From: Porticoccus sp041581635
Lineage (GTDB): Bacteria > Pseudomonadota > Gammaproteobacteria > Pseudomonadales > Porticoccaceae
Reading direction: 5' to 3'
Assembly (NCBI GenBank): GCA_041581635.1
Contig: JBFICW010000060.1
Coordinates: forward strand, 1 to 5,966
DNA: 5,966 nt
Positions 5,862 through 5,966 of this stretch are shown one piece after another. How positions within the stretch are numbered: position 1 is the first letter of the stretch; each line of letters starts with the position of its first letter. The position numbers and the translations under genes are program-made. The notes under the pieces are model-generated. The model saw only the letters and a list, made by a program, of their open reading frames with translations. It was not told the DNA's origin and searched no databases.

Positions 5862-5966
5862 TTAACCCCGTCGGTAGTTTTGAACTATTCATTTTCACAC
5901 GGCCCTTTGGGTCTCGCCCGCCGAAACACCAACAAAACCTAACAGTCACTATAATCTCACATAAGC
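5862..5966 (-). other. Upstream leader of the operon, no supported promoter
   Basis: These 105 bases precede the HD-GYP gene. I see no open frame continuing from a neighbour and no RNA gene. A TATAGT hexamer (5953-5948 on the minus strand) resembles a -10 box, but its -35 partner would fall beyond the window. A short CCC-AAA-GGG self-complementary patch lies near 5900-5915. The operon promoter is probably here or just past the window edge. Confidence 0.3.

Noticed and set aside
5948..5953. TATAGT on the minus strand as the -10 box of the operon
   Set aside because: It matches 5 of 6 consensus bases, but the -35 position lies outside the window and there is no extended -10 TG, so a promoter cannot be supported.
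1..5966. CRISPR array, toxin-antitoxin pair, or phage-defence system
   Set aside because: No regularly spaced repeats of 20 bases or more and no small gene pair or defence-type domain are visible; the only protein genes are the two c-di-GMP enzymes.

Overview
The window looks like a chromosomal segment of a proteobacterium, gamma- or beta-class. The first 378 bases are a transfer-messenger RNA (ssrA). Its tag reading frame encodes ANDDNYALAA, a tag type found in Pseudomonas and related lineages. The two large proteins carry the PAS/GGDEF/EAL/HD-GYP architecture typical of such bacteria. Genus or species cannot be fixed from this sequence alone.

Layout. Bases 1-378 (+) are ssrA, lacking only about 18-20 nt of its 5' end, followed by a rho-independent terminator (412-436). 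Bases 437-770 hold no intact gene. They contain a G-rich repeat block (479-511), the decayed N-terminus of a P4-type tyrosine integrase (524-703, +) with two inferred frameshifts, and a 9-bp stem-loop (710-742). A decayed integrase just downstream of an ssrA 3' end marks a former or degraded island or prophage insertion in ssrA.

Bases 771-5861 (-) hold two large genes that read toward ssrA and are separated by 45 bp, probably one operon. The promoter-proximal gene (4335-5861) encodes a soluble PAS-GAF-HD-GYP protein, a predicted cyclic-di-GMP phosphodiesterase. The distal gene (771-4289) encodes a membrane-anchored CHASE-PAS-PAS-PAS-GGDEF-EAL protein whose synthase, inhibitory and phosphodiesterase motifs are all intact. 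Bases 5862-5966 are upstream leader with no promoter that can be supported inside the window.

Working together, the pair would be a cyclic-di-GMP module: a periplasmic (CHASE) and cytoplasmic (three PAS) sensing bifunctional enzyme, paired with a second, structurally unrelated phosphodiesterase under PAS/GAF control. Its location beside an integrase remnant suggests, but does not prove, that it is accessory cargo. No wholly new system is evident. The most interesting aspects are the ssrA integration scar, the undescribed repeats next to it, and the coupling of HD-GYP with GGDEF-EAL.
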